The notes beneath the pieces are model-generated. The model was not told the origin of the DNA. It saw nothing but the letters and a program-made list of their open reading frames with translations, and searched no databases. 64,000 nt of DNA from DATDYB01 sp036517115 (GTDB lineage Bacteria > Patescibacteriota > Minisyncoccia > Phycocordibacterales > PALSA-1337), in contig DATDYB010000005.1 in assembly GCA_036517115.1 (NCBI GenBank), positions 1 to 64,000 of the forward strand. Direction: 5' to 3'. The translations under genes and the position numbers were made by a program. Positions 36,067-43,869 of the stretch are shown one piece after another (position 1 is the first letter of the stretch; every line of letters starts with the position of its first letter).

Positions 36067-36800
36067 TTAAATAGGATATTTCGCAGTCGCGCGTACATTC
36101 GATCCGATAGGACGCGGCTCATGCGGGCAATCATCGTGGAGAAGAAAGGAATGTAATAGGTACTGCGACGAGAAACGAGGATCTTTGAAATTTTTTCGGC
36201 TGCTTGCTCCGGCGTAATGACCGGAAACCCCGCCTTGCCTTCCCACATTGGGCTCGAAACAGGCCCCAGATACACTGTGGAAAATAGCACGCCGGTGCCT
36301 CTCATGGCAAGGCCGAAGCCTCTGCTCACAAGTGATACGGCTGCCTTTGTGGCAGGATAGGCAATACCACGCGAGCCTGGCCGGAATGCGGCAATGGAAG
36401 AAAGGATGACGAAGTGTCCGTTTTTCTTGGCAAGAAAATCGTCAAGAAACATCTCGATGCAGTGCATGACGCCAAAAACATTCACCTCAAAGACACGTTT
36501 CCCTGCCGCAAAATCATGCCGGCCATCCTTTAGGTCATCATTGAAGATTGCCGCGGCGATAATGACCGCGTCAGCAAGAAATCCCTTCGACCGCATTGTT
36601 TCTGTGGCGCTCGCCATGTCTTCTACTTCAGAAATATCTCCGGCGCTCCATTGAAACGAGCCTGCGGGAAGGCTTCTCTCGAGCGACTGCAGCGCTTCCT
36701 TTCTTCTTGCGATTCCCCATACCCTATGACCCTCCCCCGCCAGTCGGCGTGAAAGTGCTAATCCTATCCCCGATGAGGCGCCGATAATGCAAATGTTCAT
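36063..36800 (-). CDS. SDR-family oxidoreductase
   Basis: 245 residues of the classical SDR type: GASSGIGLALSRRLAGEG, IAAAIFNDD in place of the usual NAG block, catalytic Ser in ILSSIAAFRPG and YPATKAAVSL. The substrate is unknown; the neighbours suggest a sugar or polyol. It is translationally coupled to the transketolase C-terminal subunit gene. Confidence 0.85.
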   Translation of the reverse strand: MNICIIGASSGIGLALSRRLAGEGHRVWGIARRKEALQSLERSLPAGSFQWSAGDISEVEDMASATETMRSKGFLADAVIIAAAIFNDDLKDGRHDFAAGKRVFEVNVFGVMHCIEMFLDDFLAKKNGHFVILSSIAAFRPGSRGIAYPATKAAVSLVSRGFGLAMRGTGVLFSTVYLGPVSSPMWEGKAGFPVITPEQAAEKISKILVSRRSTYYIPFFSTMIARMSRVLSDRMYARLRNILFK

Positions 36801-37732
36801 GGTTTTTGAGATTTTAGTAGGGTCTTGATTTTTTCCACCATCGCTTCGGGATGGAGACCTGCTTCTCGTAAAAGATAGTTTCGATCACCGACGCTTTTGA
36901 TGAAACGATCGGGAAAACCGAAAGCATGGAATGATTTCTTAGGGTTTGATGAGGCGACCAAGAGCGACGCTACGGCGCTTCCAAGTCCTCCGATGACGCT
37001 ATGTTCTTCGATGGTGCAAATAACTCTTGCAGTTTTTGCCCGATCCAGAACCATTTCTTCATCGAAAGGCTTCACCGAGGGCATACTCACCACCGCGACG
37101 TTTCCTATCTTTTCCTCTTCGAGGCGATGTGCGGTTTCCAAAGCGCAATCAAGGACATTGCCGGTGGAAATAAGGAGAATGTCCGTACCCTCTTTAATCA
37201 CGAATCCCCTGCCTACCTTGAAAGAAAATTCCTTTTTCGAATAGTCGAGCGGAGGATTTTTCCCAAGCCGGAGATACGCTGGCCCCTTTTGCTTCATCAT
37301 CGCTTTCGTCGCTTCCAGCGCCTCCCACGAATAGGCTGGGGTGATGACGGTCATGTTTGGCAGCGCGCGCATAATGGCGACGTCTTCCACTGTGTGGTGA
37401 GTCACCCCGTGATGGGCATAGTTGAAACCCCCGCCGGTACCGACGATTTTGACGTCGAGATTATGATAGCAAACATCGGTGCGGATCTGCTCGAAGGGAC
37501 GCATCGAGGCGAATGAAGCAATTGAGTAGGCGATCACCTTTTTACCCTCCAGGGCAAGCCCTGCCGCCACGCCAACCATGGTGGCTTCGGCGATGCCGAT
37601 ATTTAAAAAACGGTCAGGAAAATTTTCTCTGATCGGTTCGAGCGCGTTGAAGCCAAGATCGGCGGTAAGGAAGATAATCGAACGATCGCGTTCCATTTCC
37701 ACGAGCATTTGTTGTACGAAATCTTTTCTCAT
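36797..37732 (-). CDS. Transketolase, C-terminal subunit
   Basis: 311 residues covering the pyrimidine-binding and C-terminal domains of a split transketolase/DXS-like enzyme: FLTADLGFNALEPIRENFP, IAEATMVGVAAGLALEGKKV, GTGGGFNYAHHGVTHHTVED. It forms the thiamine-diphosphate enzyme with the partner encoded just upstream. The pair may make pentose or other sugar precursors for the glycan locus rather than serve only central metabolism. Confidence 0.9.
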   Translation of the reverse strand: MRKDFVQQMLVEMERDRSIIFLTADLGFNALEPIRENFPDRFLNIGIAEATMVGVAAGLALEGKKVIAYSIASFASMRPFEQIRTDVCYHNLDVKIVGTGGGFNYAHHGVTHHTVEDVAIMRALPNMTVITPAYSWEALEATKAMMKQKGPAYLRLGKNPPLDYSKKEFSFKVGRGFVIKEGTDILLISTGNVLDCALETAHRLEEEKIGNVAVVSMPSVKPFDEEMVLDRAKTARVICTIEEHSVIGGLGSAVASLLVASSNPKKSFHAFGFPDRFIKSVGDRNYLLREAGLHPEAMVEKIKTLLKSQKP

Positions 37733-38559
37733 GCGTTTTTTCGAATCTGCCGTGCGGATGCTTCGTCGGCCACGAAGTAATGAGCGGCGAGGGTATTTTC
37801 GATCAGGGGCACTCCTTTACCGGCAACAGTCCGCGCGATGAGCACTGTCGGCCGTGTCACTCCCGCAGCCTTACGGAATTTTTTTTCGAGATCCACGCAG
37901 TCATGTCCGTCGGCGTGCATCACCTCCCAGCCGAATGACTGCCATTGCGCGCCGAGGTCAAAGCGATTAGTTTCCCCTGTGGCGCCAAATCCTTGAAATT
38001 TATTGTCATCCACAATGGCGATAATATTCGAAAGTCCTCTGGAGCCGATGAAGAGCGCGGCTTCCCAAATCGAGCCCTCGTTGCACTCTCCGTCTCCGAT
38101 AAGCACATACACCTTTGAAGATGTCCCCGAAAGAGCGAGCGCCATGCCTGCCCCTATAGCAAGGCCATGACCCAAGGAACCGGTAGAAACTTCGATTCCG
38201 GGAATTGTTCCGAAGGAAGGATGGCCGTGAAAGAGGCCGTCGTTTACGCGATAGCGCAAAAGATTCTTAACAGGGAAAAAGCCACAAAGCGCCAGGGTGG
38301 CGTAGAGAGCGGCTGCACCGTGCCCTTTGGATAAAATGAACCGATCACGTCGCGGAAGTGCGGGTTTTTTCGGATCGATGGAAAGTATTCTTCCGTACAA
38401 TACCGCCAGAATATCGCTTATGGAAAGAGCCGAGCCCGTCTCGCCCGACTTGCTTCTCCATGACATTTCAACCACCAGAGAACGTATTTCCTCTCCCATA
38501 GCCTCGGGGGCAAGGGCAAGGGCCGCCGAAGATTTTTTTTTGGTTTTCACTACGCGCAT
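37729..38559 (-). CDS. Transketolase, N-terminal subunit
   Basis: 276 residues with the thiamine-diphosphate binding motif (IGDGECNEGSIWEAA ending in DDNKFQGFG) and the substrate region SKGHGAAALYATLA. I start it at ATG 38559 (MRVVKTKKKSSAAL) rather than the longer frame that runs into the upstream gene. The stop overlaps the C-terminal subunit start by 4 nt. Confidence 0.9.
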   Translation of the reverse strand: MRVVKTKKKSSAALALAPEAMGEEIRSLVVEMSWRSKSGETGSALSISDILAVLYGRILSIDPKKPALPRRDRFILSKGHGAAALYATLALCGFFPVKNLLRYRVNDGLFHGHPSFGTIPGIEVSTGSLGHGLAIGAGMALALSGTSSKVYVLIGDGECNEGSIWEAALFIGSRGLSNIIAIVDDNKFQGFGATGETNRFDLGAQWQSFGWEVMHADGHDCVDLEKKFRKAAGVTRPTVLIARTVAGKGVPLIENTLAAHYFVADEASARQIRKNA

Positions 38560-38591
38560 TGAAGCTATGCTATACGAGAGCGACAGTCCAG

Positions 38592-40355
38592 TCAACGCGC
38601 ACGCGACCTGTTATCGAGCTTATATATAGTGAATCGACCGTCGTCGTATACGAGCGAGGCGTTCGACAACAGAGACGGCTTGAAGTGTCCCGTGTCGGTT
38701 TCTTTATCTGTAATACCATACGCAACCTTGTACGTCGTGAGTAACTCACTGATGTTCGGCCGAATATCACGCTCATAGCGGCGGTATAGATCGTCAAAAT
38801 ATTCTTCGCCCGCGTATCCCACCGCTGTGGTCATACTTCCACAATCTCTGAACCAGTCCAGGCGAAACATGCGACAAAGCTTTACCTTCCGGTTATACGT
38901 CCTGTATTTGTGCTCCGAATTCCCCACTCCCGCGTATTCTTGGTAGTCAAGGAAGAGATCGTTTTTTGTAAGATGAAAATAGTTCGCGGTAAGATAGCGC
39001 TCCTCGACCTCTCTCGATGACAGGAGATGTAGTGCCCCGCCCGCTCGCCACAGTACGTAATGGGGTGTAAGCATGGTGACATAGCGTACGATTCTACCAT
39101 GAGGATCTCCCCATATGACCGAAGGTTCTCGCACGTTCTCCCGAAGCCATGAAAGGGGCTTTTCGAATCCTTGAATGTTCTCTGAAAGTTCCTTGCCGTA
39201 GGAGCTTAGGGGAATAACCGACGGACCATACTGGATGAGATAGCGAACATTGGCGACGAGAAGAAAACCGATAAGAACGGTCACTATCGCCAACTGTCGC
39301 GGTTTAAAAAGTTTGAGGTCTCCCCTCCTCTCCCACACAAGAGAAAAGAGGCAAGCGGTAGCAAGCGAGAGAAGATAAATAATGAATCGCTCGACATGCT
39401 GAGGCAATTCAAGATCCTTGCCGGTAATAAGGTTCGACCATGTGACCGCGACGGCGGCAAGGCCCACTATGGAAAAAAACAGCGCACTTTGTCTGTCTAT
39501 CATCCTTCTGAACATCAGCCCGACCAGGAAAATTATCAGAACGGGAAGGCAGGAATAGAGAGCGGCCGCCGTAGGTAGATGGGTATAGAGAAGACCGATC
39601 CGATCCATGGTCTGCCAATAGTCGGGATGGTTGAGTTGTTTCAACGTATACATGATAAGCGGTAGTGAAGCGAGGATAAAAATGCCGAAAACCCTGAACC
39701 ATGCGGTTAAAAGATTTTTCCGACCGGAATACCAAAAGAGTGCGGCGGTGAGGAGAAACGCCACGACGACGATCTGCCATGCGTACGTATAGACATAGGC
39801 CGAAGAAGCTCCGGCAATACCGAGAAAGAGCATTTTCTTGCGACTTTCCGGCTCTCTAAGCCAGAGGGCATACGCAATGAGAAAAGCGATGAAAAAAGGA
39901 AATATGACCTGCATCGAAACAGGGCGGATGATAAAAAGGTAGAGTTCGAGATAGCAGAGCATTGAACCCGCGAGAGCCGCCTTCCTAAAACCGAGGACGG
40001 TTATCAAAACGTAGGTGAGCAAAAGAAAAATAAAGGACCACAAGAAAAGGTTGACATGAATGGCAGTCATAAGCGGTAGACCGAGGATGAGCGGCACCGC
40101 GCTTATCCAATCCGCCGCAAAAAAAGCCGGAGCTGGTGCATCACGATGTTCAAAAAAATACGGGTTACCGAGAAAAGGATGGCCGTCCGCGACTTCCTGC
40201 ATGCGGTCGTAATAGTAGTCGGTATCATTGTAGATTCCGACAGGCACGCGGGGAGATGCTCCGAGTGTTAAAAAGGTATGGATGAAAGGCAGTACCGTAA
40301 AAAAAAGTGCTGTAATCGCCAGTATGATGAGGTGTTTTGAAGATATGAATTTCAT
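38592..40355 (-). CDS. Polytopic GT-C-like membrane protein (paralogue of the gene at 30872)
   Basis: 587 residues with about 10-12 hydrophobic helices. The first external loop reads YNDTDYYYDRMQEVADGHPF, closely resembling the paralogue's RMQEIADGH region, and is followed by a matching YFFEHRDAPAP (FYEYKDRPA in the paralogue). The C-terminal ~150 residues are soluble. Probably a membrane glycosyltransferase using a polyprenyl-linked donor. The stop lies close to the transketolase start. Confidence 0.65.
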   Translation of the reverse strand: MKFISSKHLIILAITALFFTVLPFIHTFLTLGASPRVPVGIYNDTDYYYDRMQEVADGHPFLGNPYFFEHRDAPAPAFFAADWISAVPLILGLPLMTAIHVNLFLWSFIFLLLTYVLITVLGFRKAALAGSMLCYLELYLFIIRPVSMQVIFPFFIAFLIAYALWLREPESRKKMLFLGIAGASSAYVYTYAWQIVVVAFLLTAALFWYSGRKNLLTAWFRVFGIFILASLPLIMYTLKQLNHPDYWQTMDRIGLLYTHLPTAAALYSCLPVLIIFLVGLMFRRMIDRQSALFFSIVGLAAVAVTWSNLITGKDLELPQHVERFIIYLLSLATACLFSLVWERRGDLKLFKPRQLAIVTVLIGFLLVANVRYLIQYGPSVIPLSSYGKELSENIQGFEKPLSWLRENVREPSVIWGDPHGRIVRYVTMLTPHYVLWRAGGALHLLSSREVEERYLTANYFHLTKNDLFLDYQEYAGVGNSEHKYRTYNRKVKLCRMFRLDWFRDCGSMTTAVGYAGEEYFDDLYRRYERDIRPNISELLTTYKVAYGITDKETDTGHFKPSLLSNASLVYDDGRFTIYKLDNRSRAR

Positions 40356-41203
40356 TTTTTTCTAGCGATAATGAACATATTATCACGAGTGTTGAGGGAA
40401 ATGGATATCCGCGAAAGCGCTCCCCTCCGGAACAGAAACGAGAGACGTTTCCAGAGTGATAATCCCTGCCATTTATATAGCATTTTGAAAATGTACTGTA
40501 GCGTAAACTGTTTGCCGATCGTGGTCAAGAGCAGTGTATCAAATCCCGCTTTTTCTAAAAGTGTGACGATATTTCTACGGTTGAAATAGTAGAGATGCTC
40601 AGGTGGCACGATGAGATGCCATCTTTTCCCAAAAATTCTCGCCACATTACTACCTGCGTCGGGAGTGTTGATAACGAGAATGCCGCCCTCCGAGAGCAGC
40701 GCATGCGCTGCTGCGAGCTCCTGGTGAGGATTCTCGACATGCTCGATAAGATCAAGCATGGTGATGGCGTCAAACGAGACTTCTTTGGGAAGGGACTGGA
40801 GCGTGCCGGTAACAACATCGAGTCCTTTCTTCCTCCCGAGCGCCGCCGCATGCTCGGAAACCTCCACCCCCTTAACCTGCCATCCATCCTTCTGGGCAAG
40901 ATCAATGAAGAATCCAGAGGCCGCACCGACGTCTAGCAGCTTTTTTCCGGCAGGGACATATGACCGAATAAGGCGAAGATACCGCATGAAGGTCAGGATC
41001 ATAGGCTCCTTGTCCGCATCGTAGTCAACGTAACCGAAGCCTCCTTTTGCTCCACCGAAATAGTCTTCAGAATAAACCATAGCCGCGTCCACGGTTGTCG
41101 GATAGACAAAAAGAAGTCCACACGATCCGCACTCGAAAATATCGCAATTATTTTTGCGAACAAAAAATTTGATGGTAATACTGCTACAAACAAGACATTT
41201 CAT
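40352..41203 (-). CDS. SAM-dependent methyltransferase with N-terminal zinc-ribbon
   Basis: About 283 residues. The N-terminus MKCLVCSS...FECGSCGLLF has two CxxC pairs typical of a small zinc ribbon. SAM motif LLDVGAASGFFIDLAQK follows near residue 90, then ITMLDLIEHVENP. It resembles UbiG/sugar methyltransferases. The start ATG 41203 overlaps the upstream stop by the ATGA arrangement, which decides against the longer frame. Confidence 0.85.
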   Translation of the reverse strand: MKCLVCSSITIKFFVRKNNCDIFECGSCGLLFVYPTTVDAAMVYSEDYFGGAKGGFGYVDYDADKEPMILTFMRYLRLIRSYVPAGKKLLDVGAASGFFIDLAQKDGWQVKGVEVSEHAAALGRKKGLDVVTGTLQSLPKEVSFDAITMLDLIEHVENPHQELAAAHALLSEGGILVINTPDAGSNVARIFGKRWHLIVPPEHLYYFNRRNIVTLLEKAGFDTLLLTTIGKQFTLQYIFKMLYKWQGLSLWKRLSFLFRRGALSRISISLNTRDNMFIIARKK

Positions 41204-41910
41204 ACTCGTTTTCGGAAAATCATTTTCCACGGTGCAATGATACCTTCACGAATAATGTGTGAGCTTAATTTCGACTCCCCTTCCCGTCGCCGTTTAAAGA
41301 CGATGGGCACTTCACTCATGCGGGCACCCTTCTTCCACAATGCGTATTTAAGCTCGATCAGGAAAGCATAGCCAGACAGGTCAATACTTTTAGTGAAGTT
41401 GCTGTCAAGCATCGTTGTGCGGATAAGCATATAACCAGCAGTGAAATCCGTAAGTGGCATTCTAGTTACAGCCCGACAATAGAAGCTTGCGAGCCGCGAC
41501 AACACCCTCCGCCACAACTCCCATCCTTCCGTTCCAGAACCACCGCCAACGTACCGTGAACCGATCACCATGTCGCTTGTTTCGGCTGCCTTGAGTATTG
41601 CGGGAAGATAGGAGGGGTGATGAGAAAAATCGGCGTCCATCATGACAATATGCTCGATGCCGACATCTTGAGACAGCTCCTCAAACGCGTGAAGATACGC
41701 CTTGCCCAGACCTTCTTTTTTCTCTCTCCAGAGGAGCGACACCTGCTTGTTCGAGGCGGCGATTCTTCGGACGACATCGGCCGTGCCGTCGGGGGAATTG
41801 TCGTCCACCACCATAATATGAATATGGGGCATCAGCTGGAGTACCTCCGGAATAAGCGCCTCAATATTATTTCGCTCATTATAGGTCGGAATGACGATGA
41901 CCGTTTTCAT
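41200..41910 (-). CDS. Polyprenyl-phosphate mannose synthase (DPM1-like GT2)
   Basis: 236 residues: IVIPTYNERNNIEALIPEVL, VVDDNSPDGTADVV, the DxD motif in MMDADFSHHPSYLP, IGSRYVGGG and the RRREGESKLSSH block. It lacks C-terminal transmembrane helices, as in DPM1 catalytic subunits. It loads mannose or a related sugar from a GDP donor onto a polyprenyl phosphate, the donor used by GT-C and GT39 enzymes, several of which are in this window. Confidence 0.9.
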   Translation of the reverse strand: MKTVIVIPTYNERNNIEALIPEVLQLMPHIHIMVVDDNSPDGTADVVRRIAASNKQVSLLWREKKEGLGKAYLHAFEELSQDVGIEHIVMMDADFSHHPSYLPAILKAAETSDMVIGSRYVGGGSGTEGWELWRRVLSRLASFYCRAVTRMPLTDFTAGYMLIRTTMLDSNFTKSIDLSGYAFLIELKYALWKKGARMSEVPIVFKRRREGESKLSSHIIREGIIAPWKMIFRKRV

Positions 41911-41948
41911 GCGAATCAGTATATTCTATTTCCTCCCCACCGCCAAAT

Positions 41949-41971
41949 GTTAAACACCGAGTGTTGAACAG
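41949..41971. repeat. Palindromic repeat family D, copy D2
   Basis: TGTTAAACACCGAGTGTTGA plus ACA, one mispair in the 10-bp arms, with an adjacent direct repeat of GTGTTGAACA. It lies between the DPM1-like gene and the DGR, next to copy C4. Confidence 0.65.
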
Positions 41972-41990
41972 TGTTGAACAAAAAGCTCCA

Positions 41991-42057
41991 CACCCCGACA
42001 AAAAAGTTCGCGCTACGGGCCGACAGGCCTCCGTCTACGAACTTTTTTGTCGGGGTG
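41991..42057. repeat. Palindromic repeat family C, copy C4
   Basis: 20-bp perfect arms (CACCCCGACAAAAAAGTTCG and complement at 42038-42057) around a short core (CGCTACGGGCCG, then CAGGCC, then GTCTA). It lies just downstream of the DGR reverse transcriptase stop and may also act as its transcription terminator. Confidence 0.88.
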
Positions 42058-42062
42058 CTCCA

Positions 42063-43055
42063 CTACCTCTGCTTTTTTGTGATCTGTTGTTGGAGTTTAT
42101 ACCCCTCCCCATGCTTCAAAAGCCCGAGATAGGAAGCGATTGTTGCTGTGCTTGGTTTATCATAGCACCGCGCAAACATTCTCCTCTTTGTTGTCGTTCT
42201 TAACACTCGGTGTGTGGGGAAATGCACCCAGCCGAGGAAGTCCACGCCAGAGGCAAGGGTTTTTATGAATACTTTGTCAGGGTGAAGTGACAATTTCAAT
42301 CGTTCTGAAAGAAATGTGCCGATCTTCACTATCAGATCTTCTAGGTATGCTTTACTGTGGTGCAGAATGACGAAGTCATCGGCATAACGAATGTAGTACT
42401 TCACTTTCTGTGTATGTTTCACCCACTGATCGAACTCGTTCATGTAGACATTGACTAGGAGTTGGGAGGTGAGGTTGCCGAGAGGGAGACCAACTCCGAG
42501 AGTAGCACTATGGAAACTCTCGATGATATTCTGAAGAAGCCGAAGGATGTCGCTGTCGGATATGTGTTTTTCGAGAATTGAGAGCAATATCGGCTGATCG
42601 ATAGAGGCGAAGAACTTGCGGATGTCGCATTTTAATACGAAGCATGTCCGATAACCACAATCCTCCACCCATGTCGAAAATGACGTAAACCTTCGGAGTG
42701 CTTTATGCGTCCCCTTACCCAACCTGCATGAATATGAATCATAGATAAATATTTGGTTAAAAAATGGATATAGCGCACGGAACACTGCGTGATGAACTAT
42801 TCTGTCTCTCACACTTGCCTTATGGATGTCTCTCGGCTTCGGATCATTTATTTTGAAATGTCCGTATCCGCCATGTTGATAACTTCTTGATGATAGATCT
42901 TGTTGTAATGACATAAGATTCGGCATGAGACGGAGGCCGAACTCTTGAACGTCCGCTCTCTTCGTTTTTCCTTTTAAAAAAATTCTCCACGAGGTAAGTA
43001 GATTTTCCAAAGAGATGATATTCTTATACTGATGAGTAAAATAAACTTGATGCAT
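42063..43055 (-). CDS. DGR reverse transcriptase
   Basis: About 330 residues. Reverse-transcriptase blocks are clear: LKCDIRKFFASID (catalytic Asp near residue 144), GLPLGNLTSQ (189-198), the catalytic YADD (224-227), and LHPDKVFIKTLASGVDFLGW. The (I/L/V)GxxxSQ form at 192-198 is the diagnostic signature of diversity-generating retroelements; group II intron and retron enzymes usually have QGxxxSP. There is no maturase or endonuclease domain. It copies TR RNA with adenine-specific errors into cDNA that replaces VR. The frame is open up to 43121, but that part is antisense to avd, so I use ATG 43055. It is on the same strand as TR and the target gene. Confidence 0.93.
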   Translation of the reverse strand: MHQVYFTHQYKNIISLENLLTSWRIFLKGKTKRADVQEFGLRLMPNLMSLQQDLSSRSYQHGGYGHFKINDPKPRDIHKASVRDRIVHHAVFRALYPFFNQIFIYDSYSCRLGKGTHKALRRFTSFSTWVEDCGYRTCFVLKCDIRKFFASIDQPILLSILEKHISDSDILRLLQNIIESFHSATLGVGLPLGNLTSQLLVNVYMNEFDQWVKHTQKVKYYIRYADDFVILHHSKAYLEDLIVKIGTFLSERLKLSLHPDKVFIKTLASGVDFLGWVHFPTHRVLRTTTKRRMFARCYDKPSTATIASYLGLLKHGEGYKLQQQITKKQR

Positions 43056-43086
43056 TCCATAAATAGTACCCACCCCCCGCACGGTT

Positions 43087-43434
43087 TTGCCAGTGCTTGA
43101 GAAATTGAAAGATGGATACACATTGTGGCACAGATGTCACGAACTGATGCCAAAAACACAGCGATATTCACTTGGCAACAGAATTGATAAATTGTTTATA
43201 GAGGCGATCGAGGCGACAGCAACGGCAGCTTTCCTTCCCCCACAAGAAAAGGTGGCGTGGGTTCGTTTAGCACTTCGAAAAACCGACGTCATACAAGTGT
43301 TATTATTGATCTGCTTAGAGACTGATTCATTCGAAGAAAAGCATTTTGTTGATGTATCGATGAAGCTTGCGGAGATTGGTAAAGATCTAGGCGGGTGGAA
43401 CGGCAAACTTACAAAACAAAACTCCGGCGGATAA
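43087..43434 (+). CDS. avd: Avd-like DGR accessory protein (four-helix bundle)
   Basis: About 115 residues, all helical, of the Avd/S23-like four-helix-bundle family: LWHRCHELMPKTQRYSLGNR, IDKLFIEAIEATATAA, then KVAWVRLALRKTDVIQVLLL and MKLAEIGKDLGGWNGK. Avd forms a basic pentameric barrel that binds the reverse transcriptase and TR RNA in known DGRs. An in-frame stop at 43060 means the start is TTG 43087, GTG 43093 or TTG 43105; no ATG is available. Oddly, it lies on the plus strand between TR and RT, both of which are used in the minus direction. Confidence 0.85.
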   Translation: MPVLEKLKDGYTLWHRCHELMPKTQRYSLGNRIDKLFIEAIEATATAAFLPPQEKVAWVRLALRKTDVIQVLLLICLETDSFEEKHFVDVSMKLAEIGKDLGGWNGKLTKQNSGG

Positions 43435-43456
43435 ATCCTACGGAGAAATGAATAAG

Positions 43457-43584
43457 TTGCGGAAGGACGAAGGCGAAACCGCCATTGTCGTTCCAGTTGT
43501 TGTCCGGCCTATCGTAGTTGGCGTTCAAACAGCGACCGTCATTGTCACGGTTCGCATAGAGCACGTTCGGATCGCCGTCGGAAT
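43457..43584 (-). repeat. DGR template repeat (TR)
   Basis: 128 bp, starting 22 bp after avd, aligned without gaps to VR at 43900-44027. There are 16 mismatches, all at positions that are A in TR on the minus strand (T on the plus strand: 43488, 43492, 43497, 43500, 43501, 43503, 43510, 43512, 43518, 43519, 43525, 43543, 43551, 43552, 43557, 43566). TR has 31 such adenines; all 97 other bases are identical to VR. Many adenines fall in AAC/AAT codons of the target frame, as in other DGRs. The stretch 43585-43813 holds only AT-rich sequence with a minor hairpin at 43710-43727 and no gene I can support. Confidence 0.97.
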
Positions 43585-43812
43585 GCGCGAGATTTCATCC
43601 CTGCAACTGTAAAATCATAGCTAGTTTTTGTAATTTTAAATTACCCAAAACCCCGCGCCAAGTAGCTTCATTTTTTTAAAGAAGTGTCTACATGTACCCT
43701 CCGTCTAGAATGATAATTCTAAAGACGCTCTCAATACATGGATACTGGTTTCGGCAGTCCTGACATTCTGATGCCAAAACAGATTCGCCTACTTCCGTCT
43801 GTAAGTATATAT

Positions 43813-43839
43813 GAAAAAACCTCGACGTGTGTCGAGGTT
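43813..43839 (-). terminator. Hairpin downstream of the DGR target gene (terminator and/or retrohoming hairpin)
   Basis: A 9-bp stem (AACCTCGAC/GTCGAGGTT, loop GTGT) is followed on the minus strand by TTTTTTC, about 31 bases after the target-gene stop and 61 bases past VR. It fits a rho-independent terminator. In characterised DGRs an inverted repeat just downstream of VR also promotes retrohoming, so it may have both roles. Confidence 0.75.
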
Positions 43840-43869
43840 GTGTAAAAACCAAAGCCAAGGGACCGAGGG

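Noticed and set aside
42196..42216. AACACTCGGTGT inside the RT gene as a further family D copy
   Set aside because: Only the inner core matches, and the encoded THRVLR-type residues fit normal DGR RT sequence, so coincidence is likely.
42063..43055. Reverse transcriptase as part of a group II intron or retron
   Set aside because: No maturase or endonuclease domain, the SQ-type motif, and a matching TR/VR pair with adenine-only differences all point to a DGR.
43457..43584. TR as a decayed duplicate of the target gene
   Set aside because: Differences from VR are confined to adenines, which decay would not produce.
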